A stretch of 64,000 bases of DNA from Protula sp. h YS-2021 (Eukaryota; Annelida; Polychaeta; Sabellida; Serpulidae). Location of the stretch: assembly GCA_949752745.1 (NCBI GenBank), contig OX457024.1, positions 103,897,690-103,961,689 on the forward strand, given 5' to 3'. Made by a program: the position numbers and the translations under genes. Shown here piece after piece: positions 51,607-60,804 of this stretch (its first letter is position 1; each line of letters starts with the position of its first letter). The notes under the pieces were generated by a model. It saw nothing but the letters and a program-made list of their open reading frames with translations, did no database searches and was not told where the DNA came from.

Positions 51607-52249
51607 CGGACAGCAAAGGGTTCATAGAGACATGGTTAGAGCTGGCCTGCTGTGTATTTTGACCCATCAATGACGTCACACAGAGCGACTCAAGCTTGCA
51701 ACCAACTGATGGATAGGCAATCCGGGGCCAGCCGTACAGTAGGTCGACAGGCCCCCCGGGGCCTGCCACCACCAGCTTGGCAAGCCCCCTGGGGCCTGCC
51801 AAACATCAGGTTGGTAGGCCCCCCCTGGCTCACCAACCCATGAGCCCCCCCCCCCGGCCCAGCAATCTTTCAGCATACACTGTATCTATATGGGTGAGCT
51901 AGTCGACAGACCCCTCCCCGGCTCACCGGCCCATGAGCCCCCCCCCCCCCCCCGCCCATGGTGGTCTTAGCCGCTGACTCACGGCTCACCGCCGCATGCC
52001 ACTGTATGTATACAAGCAATGGCCACTCTTTTTTTTTAGCTTTCTCTCTCCAAACACACGCCAGACCAGACTGGTAACGGGTCAGTCGGACAAACGGACA
52101 CCCGGACAAACGGACTACCCGGACAAACGGACTGCTGGACAAACGGACAGTCTTTTTTTTATAGTTTTTTATGCCTCTCTCTCCACACGGTAGCTGGAGG
52201 CAAACAAGCAGTCTTTTTCCGGCTTTTCCCGTTCTCCCAGCACACACAC

Positions 52250-52985
52250 CTTCACTAATGGATTACCGTGGCAGCAATTAGTAAATGAGCACTCTTTTCC
52301 TTAAGGGATGCTGTGTTTTAACCACAGAGAGGTCTCCATGCATTGTGGCCATATACAAGCAACAATCCTTTCTTTAAAGCTTTCTCACTCTTTTAACACC
52401 TATGACAACCAAACCAACGGACACCCAGACACACGGACACCCAGACACGGACACCCAGACACACGGACACCCATACATACGTTTTTTTTTTTATTTTTAT
52501 CCCTCTCTCTTTCCACACACACCAAATCACGGCAGCAACTGTTTTTTAGGGCTTTTCTCGTTCTCCAAGCACACACACCATCACTAATGGATTGCCGTGG
52601 CAGCAATTAAAAATGAGCACTCTTTTTCCTTAAGGAAGAGAGGTGTCTCCATGCATTGCGACCATATACAAGCAACAATCCTTTCTTTAAAGCTTTCTCA
52701 CTATTCTAACACCTATGACAACCAAACCAACGGACACCCAGACACACGGACACCCAGACACGGACACCCAGACACACGGACACCCAGACAGTCCTTTTTT
52801 TTTTGTTTTTTTTTTTAGTTTTTATCCCTCTTCACCCACATCAAACCAAACCACGGAAACAAGTGTTTTTCAGGGCTTTTACATGCATATCCCATCACTA
52901 ATGGCTTGTCGTAGCAGCAATTAAAAATGAGTACTGTTTTTCCTTAAGGGGGAGAACTCTCCATGCATTGCGGCTACGAAAACCG

Positions 52986-53054
<69 letters not shown>

Positions 53055-53470
53055 AGACACACATAGACACACATACATATGTTTTTTTTATTTTTATCCC
53101 TCTCTCTCCACACACACCAAATCACGACAGCAACTGTTTTTCGGTGTTTTCTCACTCTCTAACCAAGCCATTGCAGCAACAATTAGTAAATGAGCACTCT
53201 TTTCCTTAAGGGATGCTGTGTTTTAACCACAGAGAGGTCTCCATGCATTGTGGCCATATACAAGCAACAATCCTTTCTTTAAAGCTTTCTCACTATTCTA
53301 ACACCTATGACAACCAAACCAACGGACGCCCAGACACACGGACACCCAGACACGGACACCCAGACACACGGACACCCAGACAGTCGTTTTTTTTTGTTTT
53401 TTTTTATCCCTCTCTCTCTCTACACATATAGCAATAGCCACAGCTGATTCAGCGTTATATTTCTCAAGCC
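52250..53470. repeat. Four tandem ~300-bp units with nested 'acggacacccagac' and (CA)n
   Basis: Each unit contains 'gcagcaattaaaaatgagcact', 'ccatgcattg.ggcc', 'atacaagcaacaatcctttc' and a variable 'acacggacacccagac' run. The third unit has this run replaced by a long (CA)n tract (52987-53051). This is part of the element 2 left arm. Confidence 0.85.
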
Positions 53471-53554
53471 TGGGTATTTTTTTTTAACCCAGACAGTGGC
53501 TTATTTCTCTCTCTCTCTCTTCACACACATAACACCACAGCAGACGGTCAGACA

Positions 53555-53812
53555 GACAGATTTAGCGTTCGATTTCTCAAGCCAGGGTATTTTTAACCCA
53601 GACAGCAAATTCTTTTTGCTTTCTCAGACAGGCAGACGGACAGATTTAGCGTTTCATTTCTCATGCCAGGGTATTTTTAACCCAGACAGCAATTTGTTTT
53701 GCTTTCTCAGACGGGCAGACGGACAGATTTAGCGTTTCATTTCTCATGCCAGGGTATTTTTAACCCAGGCAGCAATTTGTTTAGCTTTTTCAGACGGTCA
53801 GACGGACAGATG
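53555..53812. repeat. Three tandem ~82-bp units
   Basis: 'gatttagcg.ttcatttctca', 'gccagggtatttttaaccca' and 'gcttt.tcagacgg.cagacggacag' recur at about 53560, 53640 and 53725. Confidence 0.85.
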
Positions 53813-54000
53813 GAGCTATAAATCAATGATTTATAGTCCTCTTTTTTTTTTAGCATTTTCCACACTCTCATTCATACTAAGATTGTCTGATGAAGCGTTT
53901 CATTTCGTAATAATGGGAGGGCCGCTAAAAAGCGGCCCTGGAGGGATTTCCGTAGTCTGGTCCTGGTCACTGCCTCTTGTCATCAGTTCTCCTGCCGCTG

Positions 54001-55164
54001 TCACTGCCTCCCGCCATCGGTTCTCCTGCCGCCGCCACTGGCGCCGCCGCTGACGCCACCGCTGGCACCGCTGCCGCCACCAACCTCGCCACAGCCACAC
54101 TTCCGCTTATGTGCCGCAACCGCGGCCCTGCTCGAGGTGAATCCTTTGCCCTGGACACTACAAAAATAATATTGGGACTTCAAAGCCTCCGGGCATTGCT
54201 GCTCATGCATTCTCATTGAATATTCTACCGGAAAGCCAAAATGGCAGAATTCACAATATTTAACATTATCCAAAGTGCCCAAGATTTGCATGACCTCCTG
54301 GAAATCTGACTCTTTTCTAGAGACATCCTCCAGTTTCATCTGAGCAGGTTCGTTGTTGCGGTCAGTGTTTGAAGGTGACTGTATGAGGCTGACTGTATCC
54401 GAAATACTGGCGACAGCGATTGTAAGCTCATCGTCAGGAGCTGGTGGCGGACTGTCCGGTCTTGTAACGGTTGCGCTTGGTGCCGCCAGCACCTTCCGGA
54501 CAGTCACATCAGCTTCCTTTTGATTCACTTTCAACGGGGTCGTCATCGTTGACGCAGCGACTTTGACAGGAGTTGCTCTGGCAGGAGGAGTCTCTGTCAT
54601 CGTTGCTGCGATCACTCTGGCTGGAGGAGTCTCTGTCATCGTTGCCGCGGTCACTCTGGTCACTTTGGTCACTTCCTGGCAGGGCGACGGGTCCCTGGGC
54701 GGCGAACGATGGCGTAGTCGCTTATGGCTCTCCTCCGCCGCCCTGCCAAACAGGTTGAACTGTTCCTCTGGTCTGTTCCCAAGGAAATTTCTCCACTTTC
54801 GAAACAGAAAAGTTTGATATTCAATGTAAATCTCCTCCCAGAAGTTGATATCCTTCGGTGATAGGAAGTAGCGGCCCCGAAGCTCATCCGAAAAAAACTC
54901 GTCCTTATACAACATGGTTGAATTTCGATGTGCTCGCTTCCGAAACAGAAAAATTTGATATTCTATAAATATCTCCTCCCAGAGGTTGACATCCCTCGCT
55001 GATAGAAAATAGCGACCTCGAAGCTCATCCGAAAAAAACTCGTCCTTGTACTGCATGATTAAATTTCGATGTGTTCGCTTCAAAGGTTCAAAGCAGACTG
55101 ACTGCACACAGACTGCAAAGCAAACTGATCGACCCCCCCCCCCCGAGGCAGAAGCAGACGGCAT
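54001..55164 (-). CDS. C2HC zinc-finger protein with internal duplication (element 2 left arm)
   Basis: A 387-residue frame. Residues about 31-76 and 79-123 are a tandem duplication (YKDEFFSDELRGRYFLS then NLWEEIFIEYQ / NFWEEIYIEYQ), rich in aromatic and acidic residues. A Pro/Thr/Ala-rich linker contains ATMTETPPAR twice. A finger follows: Cys304, Cys307, His320, Cys324. A second finger-like stretch (Cys335 ... His352, Cys356) lacks its second Cys (Gln338), so it is degenerate. The C-terminus is Gly/Ser-rich. The first ATG makes the N-terminus read through a poly-C tract; Met37 (MQYKDEFF) is a credible alternative start. No similar gene exists in element 1. Confidence 0.65.
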   Translation of the reverse strand: MPSASASGGGGRSVCFAVCVQSVCFEPLKRTHRNLIMQYKDEFFSDELRGRYFLSARDVNLWEEIFIEYQIFLFRKRAHRNSTMLYKDEFFSDELRGRYFLSPKDINFWEEIYIEYQTFLFRKWRNFLGNRPEEQFNLFGRAAEESHKRLRHRSPPRDPSPCQEVTKVTRVTAATMTETPPARVIAATMTETPPARATPVKVAASTMTTPLKVNQKEADVTVRKVLAAPSATVTRPDSPPPAPDDELTIAVASISDTVSLIQSPSNTDRNNEPAQMKLEDVSRKESDFQEVMQILGTLDNVKYCEFCHFGFPVEYSMRMHEQQCPEALKSQYYFCSVQGKGFTSSRAAVAAHKRKCGCGEVGGGSGASGGVSGGASGGGRRTDGGRQ

Positions 55165-55282
55165 ATAGTAGGGACCCCCCCGGCCCAGCTACCTAGTGAG
55201 CCCCCCCCGGCCCAGCTACCTAGTGAGCCCCCCCCCTCCCGGCTACTTTTTACGCCGCTGGCTCACGGCTCACCGTCAGTAG
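55165..55282. promoter_or_regulatory. GC-rich divergent intergenic region
   Basis: Three poly-C boxes 'ggcccagctacctagtgag' and 'gctggctcacggctcaccg' lie between the divergent genes. The last word repeats text near 51970-51990 ('gctgactcacggctcaccg'), where it includes an AP-1-like TGACTCA. Confidence 0.45.
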
Positions 55283-55290
55283 TATAAAAA
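55283..55290 (+). promoter_or_regulatory. TATA box of the 354-residue left-arm gene
   Basis: TATAAAAA, 51 bases before the ATG at 55334. Confidence 0.65.
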
Positions 55291-55333
55291 GGTCGGGTTG
55301 ACACCACTCTAATCATTGCATTGCCAAACCATC

Positions 55334-56398
55334 ATGGAGACGTCTCGAAACGCAGCAACGGCTAACAACATGGAAATTGATAGCCTGTTCAGCAATGAAA
55401 CAATGGCTTTTACAGATGCAGTTTTAACTGCAGAGGAGACTGCTGCCTTCCTAAGTACACTAAAAGAAGCTGAAAAAGCCTTGGAGGAAGCATTAGGGGC
55501 TCCGTCAGCCGTGTCTACAGTACAGCAAACTAGGCCTGAAGAAGTACAGCCAGTACAGCAAGCAATGCCCGATCCCGAGGGATCTGACTACCCGTTCTGG
55601 GTTGCCAATGCGCTTGTAAATGGTAGCGCCAAACCACTTAGTACAAAGTTACAGGCTCATCTAGAGCATCTTGAGGAGGAAGAAGTGGTCATGTCAAGCG
55701 ATGACGACGGTGACGACGACGATGACGACAATGGCGACAATGACGACAATGACGACAGCGACGACGATGAAAAGCAGCTCAAATCTAAATTCGAATTGAG
55801 CAAAAGTATTCCTGTTACTGAAGAAGACGTCATGCTGTTGAAACGGAACTTTCAAGCAGTGATTCCTCTGATAGATTGTAACATTTTATGGTGCTTATGT
55901 AAAGAAGGCTTTTTCGACCAACACACATACATATACCTAACGGAAGAAGTGAACACTGTCATTCAGCTTATCTACATGCTAGAAGTAAACATAGAGCATG
56001 TTCCCGCGTCAGAGCCACAGTTCTCCGAAGCCATGACCCGACGTTTCGTTCAACTTATTAGAAGTCTTCATGAGGAACTTTTTAAGACATTATGTCTACC
56101 GGCGCCAAAGTGTGTTGACGAAGATTGCGATTCCAAATGTGCAAAGGTCATGCTACATGGCTTCAAGTACCTTGAAGAACGTATTAAGGTGTACGAGATG
56201 ATGGCCTACCTCTATGAAAAAGGATATTTCACCATGCCAATGCTCTTCCAATGGATAATTGGAAGTCGCAAACGAGGAGATTTTTTAGTGATCGTCATGA
56301 GACAATCTCTAACAGACGGTTTACCAACAGCCTTTCTGGATGGTTTCAACGAGATCACTCCGCGATTTTGCAAACATCTCATGAAAACATACATGTAA
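55334..56398 (+). CDS. Left-arm protein of element 2, possible tandem death-fold (CARD-like)
   Basis: A 354-residue protein. Residues 1-120 are acidic with an Ala/Glu helix (33-55). A nearly pure Asp/Asn/Gly tract spans 123-145. Two helical segments follow: 163-220 ('LLKRNFQAVIPLIDCNILWCLCKEGFF') and 278-342 ('VYEMMAYLYEKGYFTMPML', 'RGDFLVIVMRQSLTDGLPTAFLDGF'). Both have the spacing of CARD/death-fold helices: a buried hydrophobic first half, 'L..kG.f', then a late 'L...G..aF..F'. This is a fold guess without a database search. If right, the protein could interfere with host apoptosis or innate signalling. The start ATG follows a TATA box by 51 bases; an upstream in-frame TTG is ignored. Element 1 has a different gene at this place. 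Confidence 0.7.
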   Translation: METSRNAATANNMEIDSLFSNETMAFTDAVLTAEETAAFLSTLKEAEKALEEALGAPSAVSTVQQTRPEEVQPVQQAMPDPEGSDYPFWVANALVNGSAKPLSTKLQAHLEHLEEEEVVMSSDDDGDDDDDDNGDNDDNDDSDDDEKQLKSKFELSKSIPVTEEDVMLLKRNFQAVIPLIDCNILWCLCKEGFFDQHTYIYLTEEVNTVIQLIYMLEVNIEHVPASEPQFSEAMTRRFVQLIRSLHEELFKTLCLPAPKCVDEDCDSKCAKVMLHGFKYLEERIKVYEMMAYLYEKGYFTMPMLFQWIIGSRKRGDFLVIVMRQSLTDGLPTAFLDGFNEITPRFCKHLMKTYM

Positions 56399-56404
56399 TG
56401 TCCA

Positions 56405-56412
56405 TATAAAAG
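56405..56412 (+). promoter_or_regulatory. TATA box for PC4-like/zinc protein gene, element 2
   Basis: TATAAAAG, 48 bases before the ATG at 56453 and 6 bases after the previous stop. It is equivalent to 13843-13850 in element 1. Confidence 0.65.
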
Positions 56413-56452
56413 GAGTGAGGTGTCAAGTGCAGTCATCATTCGACGCGCAGCC

Positions 56453-57073
56453 ATGGAGAAGACAAGCAGCTTTAAAATTAGTGCAAACTTAACCATTACT
56501 GTGGAGCATGGACAATTTGGATTATTTCTTCGAATCAAACGTGGAGAGAGATGGCTTGCTTTATCACCATCCTTGTGGAAGATTGTGTGTCAGAACTTGA
56601 CAAGATTACGTGACATTGGCTTCAAACTGTACTTAACGCAAACGAAATGGCTTGAAGTCATTTCATACTTGGACATGCGCTATGTGAGTTTTGTGCAAAC
56701 ATCACTGTTTGAAGGGAAAGAATACAAGTTTTACATCAACATGAATGATGGTGAATGGGAGACATTGCTTCAGGAAATCCATAGCATAACCTCAACCTTA
56801 CTGCCATGCACGGAATGTCATGGTAAGAAAACTCCTATCAAGCTACAAAAGGACAATCGGATGAAAGTGTCAAAGCTATCCAAGAAAAGACTGGCTGAAG
56901 TTCAATTGGAGAATATGGATGTGCAAAATCAACTTGGACTTACCTGTGAACATTGTGGTGCTTACGGATATGCTGAGGATTATGATTGTCACTGCCACAA
57001 GTACAATTGCAAGTTGTGTGAACCAGACAACTTCTGCAACAAGTGCGGCTCACTAACTGTTTCTGCGGAGTAA
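56453..57073 (+). CDS. Double PC4-like domain protein with Cys/His-rich C-terminus, element 2
   Basis: A 206-residue homologue of the protein at 13928, with a shorter N-terminus (MEKTSSFKISANLT). The two W-helix signatures (ALSPSLWKIVC and NDGEWETLL) and the complete Cys/His cluster (TCEHCGAYGYAEDY..CHCHKYNCKLCEPDNFCNKC) are kept. It shows substitutions spread along the gene with the frame intact, indicating selection on the protein. Confidence 0.8.
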   Translation: MEKTSSFKISANLTITVEHGQFGLFLRIKRGERWLALSPSLWKIVCQNLTRLRDIGFKLYLTQTKWLEVISYLDMRYVSFVQTSLFEGKEYKFYINMNDGEWETLLQEIHSITSTLLPCTECHGKKTPIKLQKDNRMKVSKLSKKRLAEVQLENMDVQNQLGLTCEHCGAYGYAEDYDCHCHKYNCKLCEPDNFCNKCGSLTVSAE

Positions 57074-57137
57074 GACTGAGAGTCATTTGTTTGCCAACCG
57101 TCAAAGTGTGCAGACGTGTTATATGGATATGTGAAAG

Positions 57138-57425
57138 ATGGATGTAGAAACGTGTTTCAAGGACAAGTATGTGGACTACATGATAAGTGAACTGGCGCGT
57201 TTTGGATCTATTCAACAACAACTGCAACACTTTGACATTTATTGGGAACTTGCGCATTCCACGTTAAGTGTACCAAACTTACGTGAGGATTTCATCAAAG
57301 AGTGTATGTTTTCAAACATTGACGGAGCTGAGGAGTTTGATGTGGAAGCAGCATATCACTTCGCTCGATTTGATCCAAGACTGTTTGATGAAGTGAGAGA
57401 GTGGTTAATCTACATTGCAGTATAA
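57138..57425 (+). CDS. Left-arm protein C homologue, element 2
   Basis: A 95-residue homologue of the gene at 14600. The shared pattern is CFK..YVDYMI.ELA, 'YW', 'F.KEC' and an acidic centre, but the two sequences are clearly more diverged than their neighbours. The stop overlaps the next start as TAATG. Confidence 0.7.
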   Translation: MDVETCFKDKYVDYMISELARFGSIQQQLQHFDIYWELAHSTLSVPNLREDFIKECMFSNIDGAEEFDVEAAYHFARFDPRLFDEVREWLIYIAV

Positions 57426-57757
57426 TGACAGACATTACATTGAGACAATATATTGTGCAAAAGACATATTGTGAAGAAATGTTATTAGCTGTAAAAAAGT
57501 TTGCATGTTTAGTATGTCCTGCTTGTCAAAATGAAGAGTGTTCAGAACATACTTGTCATTCTGCATGTGTCTATACATATTGGAATGAAGCTAAATATTA
57601 CATTCATTTAGATAAAGTGTTAGATAATGCAAATCAACGCTGTGAAAAATATGGTGTAGATGCTATCACATTTGATGAATTAAGTTGTTGGTTAATGTTC
57701 ATTGAAGATCAATGGACTCCAATTATTCACACCATTGTATCAATACTTGATTTGTAA
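57425..57757 (+). CDS. Small Cys/His-rich protein D, element 2
   Basis: A 110-residue, near-identical counterpart of the gene at 15395, with the Cys/His cluster kept (CPACQNEECSEHTCHSAC). An extra Cys replaces His in 'ELSCWL'. It starts within the previous stop codon (TAATG). Confidence 0.75.
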   Translation: MTDITLRQYIVQKTYCEEMLLAVKKFACLVCPACQNEECSEHTCHSACVYTYWNEAKYYIHLDKVLDNANQRCEKYGVDAITFDELSCWLMFIEDQWTPIIHTIVSILDL

Positions 57758-57887
57758 GATATGTTGATTGAGCTTTTATAAAATTTAAGATATGTTGATA
57801 AAATTTAAGATGTGTTGATAAATGCAAGATGTGTTGATAAAATAAAATGTAAGATATGTTAACAAGTGTTGATCATTTAGTGTTAAC
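57758..57887 (+). promoter_or_regulatory. Intergenic with 'aagatatgttgataaa' repeats and AATAAA
   Basis: Four or five ~20-bp units of 'aagat.tgttgata' precede the integrase; AATAAA lies at 57841-57846. The position matches 15728-15827 but the sequence is different. Confidence 0.45.
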
Positions 57888-58991
57888 ATGTCGACGTGGA
57901 AAGACTACTTAACCAATATTTACTTTAAACATGGTCAACCCGGGGCATTTGCTGGTCCTTACAAACTATATCACATATTAAAAAAACATGATCAACCAGT
58001 CACTCATTCACAAGTGAAGAAATGGTTACAGGATCAAGATGCCTTCAGTTTACTACAACCTGTAAAATACAGGTTTAAAAGGCAACGTGTCATTACACGT
58101 GGAATTGATGACATGTGGGATATTGATTTAGCTGACATGGGAAACATAGCTTCCTATAATGATGACACCCACTTTTTATTAGTTGTCATTGATGTGTTTT
58201 CCAAATATTTGTGGGTGCAGCCAATGCCTAATAAATCACATACCAGCGTCATAGAAGCCTTTCAAAAGATTTTTCATGAAACACACCGAAGACCACGAAC
58301 TCTAAGGTCAGATAAAGGAACTGAATTTAAAAACAGATGGGTAAAAGCATTTTTGAAGAAGGAGGGAATACATGCCTATACGACAAAGAATGAAACCAAA
58401 GCCAACTTTGCTGAGAGAGTCATTCGTACTCTAAAGGGAATGATGTATCGATATTTCCTTCATAATCAAACGTATCGATATATGGACATCCTTCCAGACT
58501 TAGTGTATAATTATAACCATAGACCTCATGGCTCCCTCCCTAATAAGTATGCTCCTGCAGATATTCGTAAAGACATAGAATCGAAAGTGTGGAAGTATAT
58601 GTATGTAGACAAATTGAAATTAAAACCAAAGAAGAAGAAAAAACCCTACAAATTTAAAATTGGTGATCAGGTTCGCATTTCTCACATGAAATATGTATTT
58701 CAACGGGATTATCATATAAAGTGGACGCAAGAAGTGTTCATTATCACACATCGTTGTAAGAAGCAAGGAATACACTTGTATCGTGTGAAAGACTTTTTGG
58801 ATGAAGATATTGACGGACATTTTTATGAAGAAGAACTGCAGAAAGTGACAAAAGATATTGAATCAGTCTACAGAATTGAAAAGGTCTTGAAAACACGAAA
58901 AAGACGAGGTGTTAAAGAATTATTTGTGAAGTGGTTAGGTTGGCCAAAGAAGTTTAACAGTTGGGTGAAAGAAACAGATATTCGAAAATGA
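57888..58991 (+). CDS. INT: Polinton rve integrase with intact chromodomain, element 2
   Basis: A 367-residue integrase. Catalytic residues are Asp80 (WDIDLADM), Asp142 (LRSDKGTEF) and Glu176 (NFAERVIRTLK). A basic linker with KPKKKKK precedes the C-terminal chromodomain from about 328 (YRIEKVL...FVKWLGWPKKFNSW), which is complete here, unlike element 1. Chromodomains on integrases can direct insertion to modified chromatin. The TGA overlaps the ATPase ATG as ATGA. Confidence 0.96.
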   Translation: MSTWKDYLTNIYFKHGQPGAFAGPYKLYHILKKHDQPVTHSQVKKWLQDQDAFSLLQPVKYRFKRQRVITRGIDDMWDIDLADMGNIASYNDDTHFLLVVIDVFSKYLWVQPMPNKSHTSVIEAFQKIFHETHRRPRTLRSDKGTEFKNRWVKAFLKKEGIHAYTTKNETKANFAERVIRTLKGMMYRYFLHNQTYRYMDILPDLVYNYNHRPHGSLPNKYAPADIRKDIESKVWKYMYVDKLKLKPKKKKKPYKFKIGDQVRISHMKYVFQRDYHIKWTQEVFIITHRCKKQGIHLYRVKDFLDEDIDGHFYEEELQKVTKDIESVYRIEKVLKTRKRRGVKELFVKWLGWPKKFNSWVKETDIRK

Positions 58992-59647
58992 AGCATCCAT
59001 TCACGTGTTTGGTCTCTGGACCTACAGGCAGTGGTAAAACTTCTCTAGTTAGAGAAATTCTAGAACAAAAGTTAATTAAACCCTCTCCAAAAATCATTTT
59101 ATGGCTCTATGCAGCAGATCAGCGCTTGTATAAGGGAATGAAAGGTGTGGAATTTTACCAAGGCATTCCAGATAACATTGAAGAGCGTTTTAACCCGAAA
59201 AAACCAAACTTGCTCATCATTGATGACTTAATGACTAAATGTCATAGTGATGAGCGCATGACACGTCTCTTTAGTGTTGGCAGCAGTCATCAAAATCTAA
59301 GCATTATTTTTATTGTGCATAATTTGTTTCATCATGGTAGAGAAATGCGTAATATTAGTTTGAATACACATTACATCATTCTGTTTAAAAATCCTAGAGA
59401 CAGTCAACAAATAAGTACATTAGCGCGACAAATGTATCCTGGAAAATCTCAATTTCTCATAGAAGCCTATCAAGATGCTACCAGCAAACCTCATGGCTAT
59501 TTATTCATTGATTTGAAGCCGAAGACAAATGATCAACTACGTATTCGTACAGGCATTTTACCAAAAGATACACATTACGTATATGTTGATAAGGTGGTGT
59601 ATGAACAAGAACCAAGTCACTTAACCATTCGCAGCCAAGATGTCTAA
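58988..59647 (+). CDS. FtsK/HerA-type packaging ATPase, element 2
   Basis: 219 residues; Walker A GPTGSGKT and Walker B LLIIDD as in element 1, with conservative changes only. It starts inside the integrase stop (ATGA) and ends 8 bases inside the next gene. Confidence 0.95.
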   Translation: MKHPFTCLVSGPTGSGKTSLVREILEQKLIKPSPKIILWLYAADQRLYKGMKGVEFYQGIPDNIEERFNPKKPNLLIIDDLMTKCHSDERMTRLFSVGSSHQNLSIIFIVHNLFHHGREMRNISLNTHYIILFKNPRDSQQISTLARQMYPGKSQFLIEAYQDATSKPHGYLFIDLKPKTNDQLRIRTGILPKDTHYVYVDKVVYEQEPSHLTIRSQDV

Positions 59648-59966
59648 ACGTATTCAAGCGAATCAACCTTTCCTTCACTTGCTCGCACGCAGCGGGCCTA
59701 AACGACGTAAATCCTTACTACAACAAGCTACTAAGGAGGAATTAACTAGCTTGTTTGAAATTTGTTTGAATATATTGCGAGGACATTTACCCTTAAGCTC
59801 AAAAAGGTATAAGTTATTCAAGCGTGAACGTCATACCCTACGTACACTAGCAAATAAGAAGATATCACTTCGAAGAAAAAAGAAGTTGGTTAATCAGAAA
59901 GGAGGATTTATTGGAGCTATTGCTAAATTTGCATTACCCTTGTTAGCTCAGTTGCTGTTAAAATGA
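59640..59966 (+). CDS. Conserved small basic Polinton protein, element 2
   Basis: A 108-residue copy of the protein at 17580, with the intact 'QKGGFIGAIAKFALPLLAQLLLK' tail (first 20 residues shown are the conserved part of the hydrophobic end). It overlaps both neighbours. Confidence 0.85.
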   Translation: MSKRIQANQPFLHLLARSGPKRRKSLLQQATKEELTSLFEICLNILRGHLPLSSKRYKLFKRERHTLRTLANKKISLRRKKKLVNQKGGFIGAIAKFALPLLAQLLLK

Positions 59967-60556
59967 AACATACTTTGAAAATGGTTCTCATTCCTGAATA
60001 TGAATATAAAATGTTGTTAGAAAAGAAGGGAAAAGATGTTGAAATCAAAACGAAAGTGAATAAACTTTTACGTGGGAAACGAACTCGTGAAAAAGCAATA
60101 GAAATGTCTCAAGTGCTTGGACGTCATTTACGAACAATTCAATCACAACAACAACAACGACAAAAGTCTGTTACAGCATCTAATGCAGAAAAATCAGAAA
60201 AGTCTCAACAGTTTCTAAACCATTTTCAGCCAATTTATCATGTAAAACTAACACAACTTCTGGCAGAACTTAAGAAATATGGTATGAGATGGACAGATAA
60301 AAATGAACTTGTTTTAAAAACAGGTACTGTCATTACAAATTCTAACATTATTGATTTGTTGAAAGAAGCATTGGTTGCTACAAAAAGAAAAGAACGACGA
60401 GAACCACCGCGTGGTTGGAAGCAGTTTATTGAGGAAATTGTAGACGCTAATATTCAAAAAACTGTTTTTGGCAAAAAGACAACTCGTGAAGATATTACAA
60501 AAGAGCAACAACAACGTCAACAAAGATTGTTTCCAGAAGGATGGGAAACTTTTTAA
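59963..60556 (+). CDS. Conserved Polinton protein with C-terminal 'GW..F' domain, element 2
   Basis: A 197-residue homologue of the protein at 17900. The Gln/Arg-rich linker (QSQQQQRQKS) is longer; the C-terminal 'KYGMRWTDKNELVLKTG' and 'PPRGWKQFIEEIVDANI' are kept. Overlaps: 4 bases with the previous gene and 16 with the next. Confidence 0.8.
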   Translation: MKHTLKMVLIPEYEYKMLLEKKGKDVEIKTKVNKLLRGKRTREKAIEMSQVLGRHLRTIQSQQQQRQKSVTASNAEKSEKSQQFLNHFQPIYHVKLTQLLAELKKYGMRWTDKNELVLKTGTVITNSNIIDLLKEALVATKRKERREPPRGWKQFIEEIVDANIQKTVFGKKTTREDITKEQQQRQQRLFPEGWETF

Positions 60557-60750
60557 CATGGATTAAAGAGCTATGGTGCTGTTGTTGTAAAGAAAATGGA
60601 AATAAAAATACTATTCCTGTAAAAATTAGGTGTGTTAGTGCTTGTTGTCAGGGAGAAGTAGTAGATACCAATTTAGATCATGTAGATAGCAATTTAGACA
60701 ATAATGTAGACAGCAATGTAGAAAGTGAGGATGAAGAGTGTCAAACATGA
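60541..60750 (+). CDS. Short Met-Gly, Cys-rich protein, element 2
   Basis: A 69-residue counterpart of the gene at 18457: MGNFLTWIKELWCCCC, then TIPVKIRCVSACCQGE. The tail consists of Asp/Asn/Ser repeats (NLDHVDSNLDNNVDSN) unlike element 1. The conserved head and variable tail suggest that function lies in the first ~35 residues. Confidence 0.7.
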   Translation: MGNFLTWIKELWCCCCKENGNKNTIPVKIRCVSACCQGEVVDTNLDHVDSNLDNNVDSNVESEDEECQT

Positions 60751-60804
60751 AGTAATGTATATACACATCTAGTCTATCTACATCACATAAACGATTTAGC
60801 TGTC

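Noticed and set aside
51346..51802. Arg/Val/Leu/Glu/Cys/Ser repeat proteins
   Set aside because: They are translations of the CTCGAGCACT minisatellite.
53900..54219. Small open frames opposite the C-terminus of the element 2 zinc-finger gene
   Set aside because: They are Gly/Ser-repeat antisense shadows of a larger frame with a recognisable finger.
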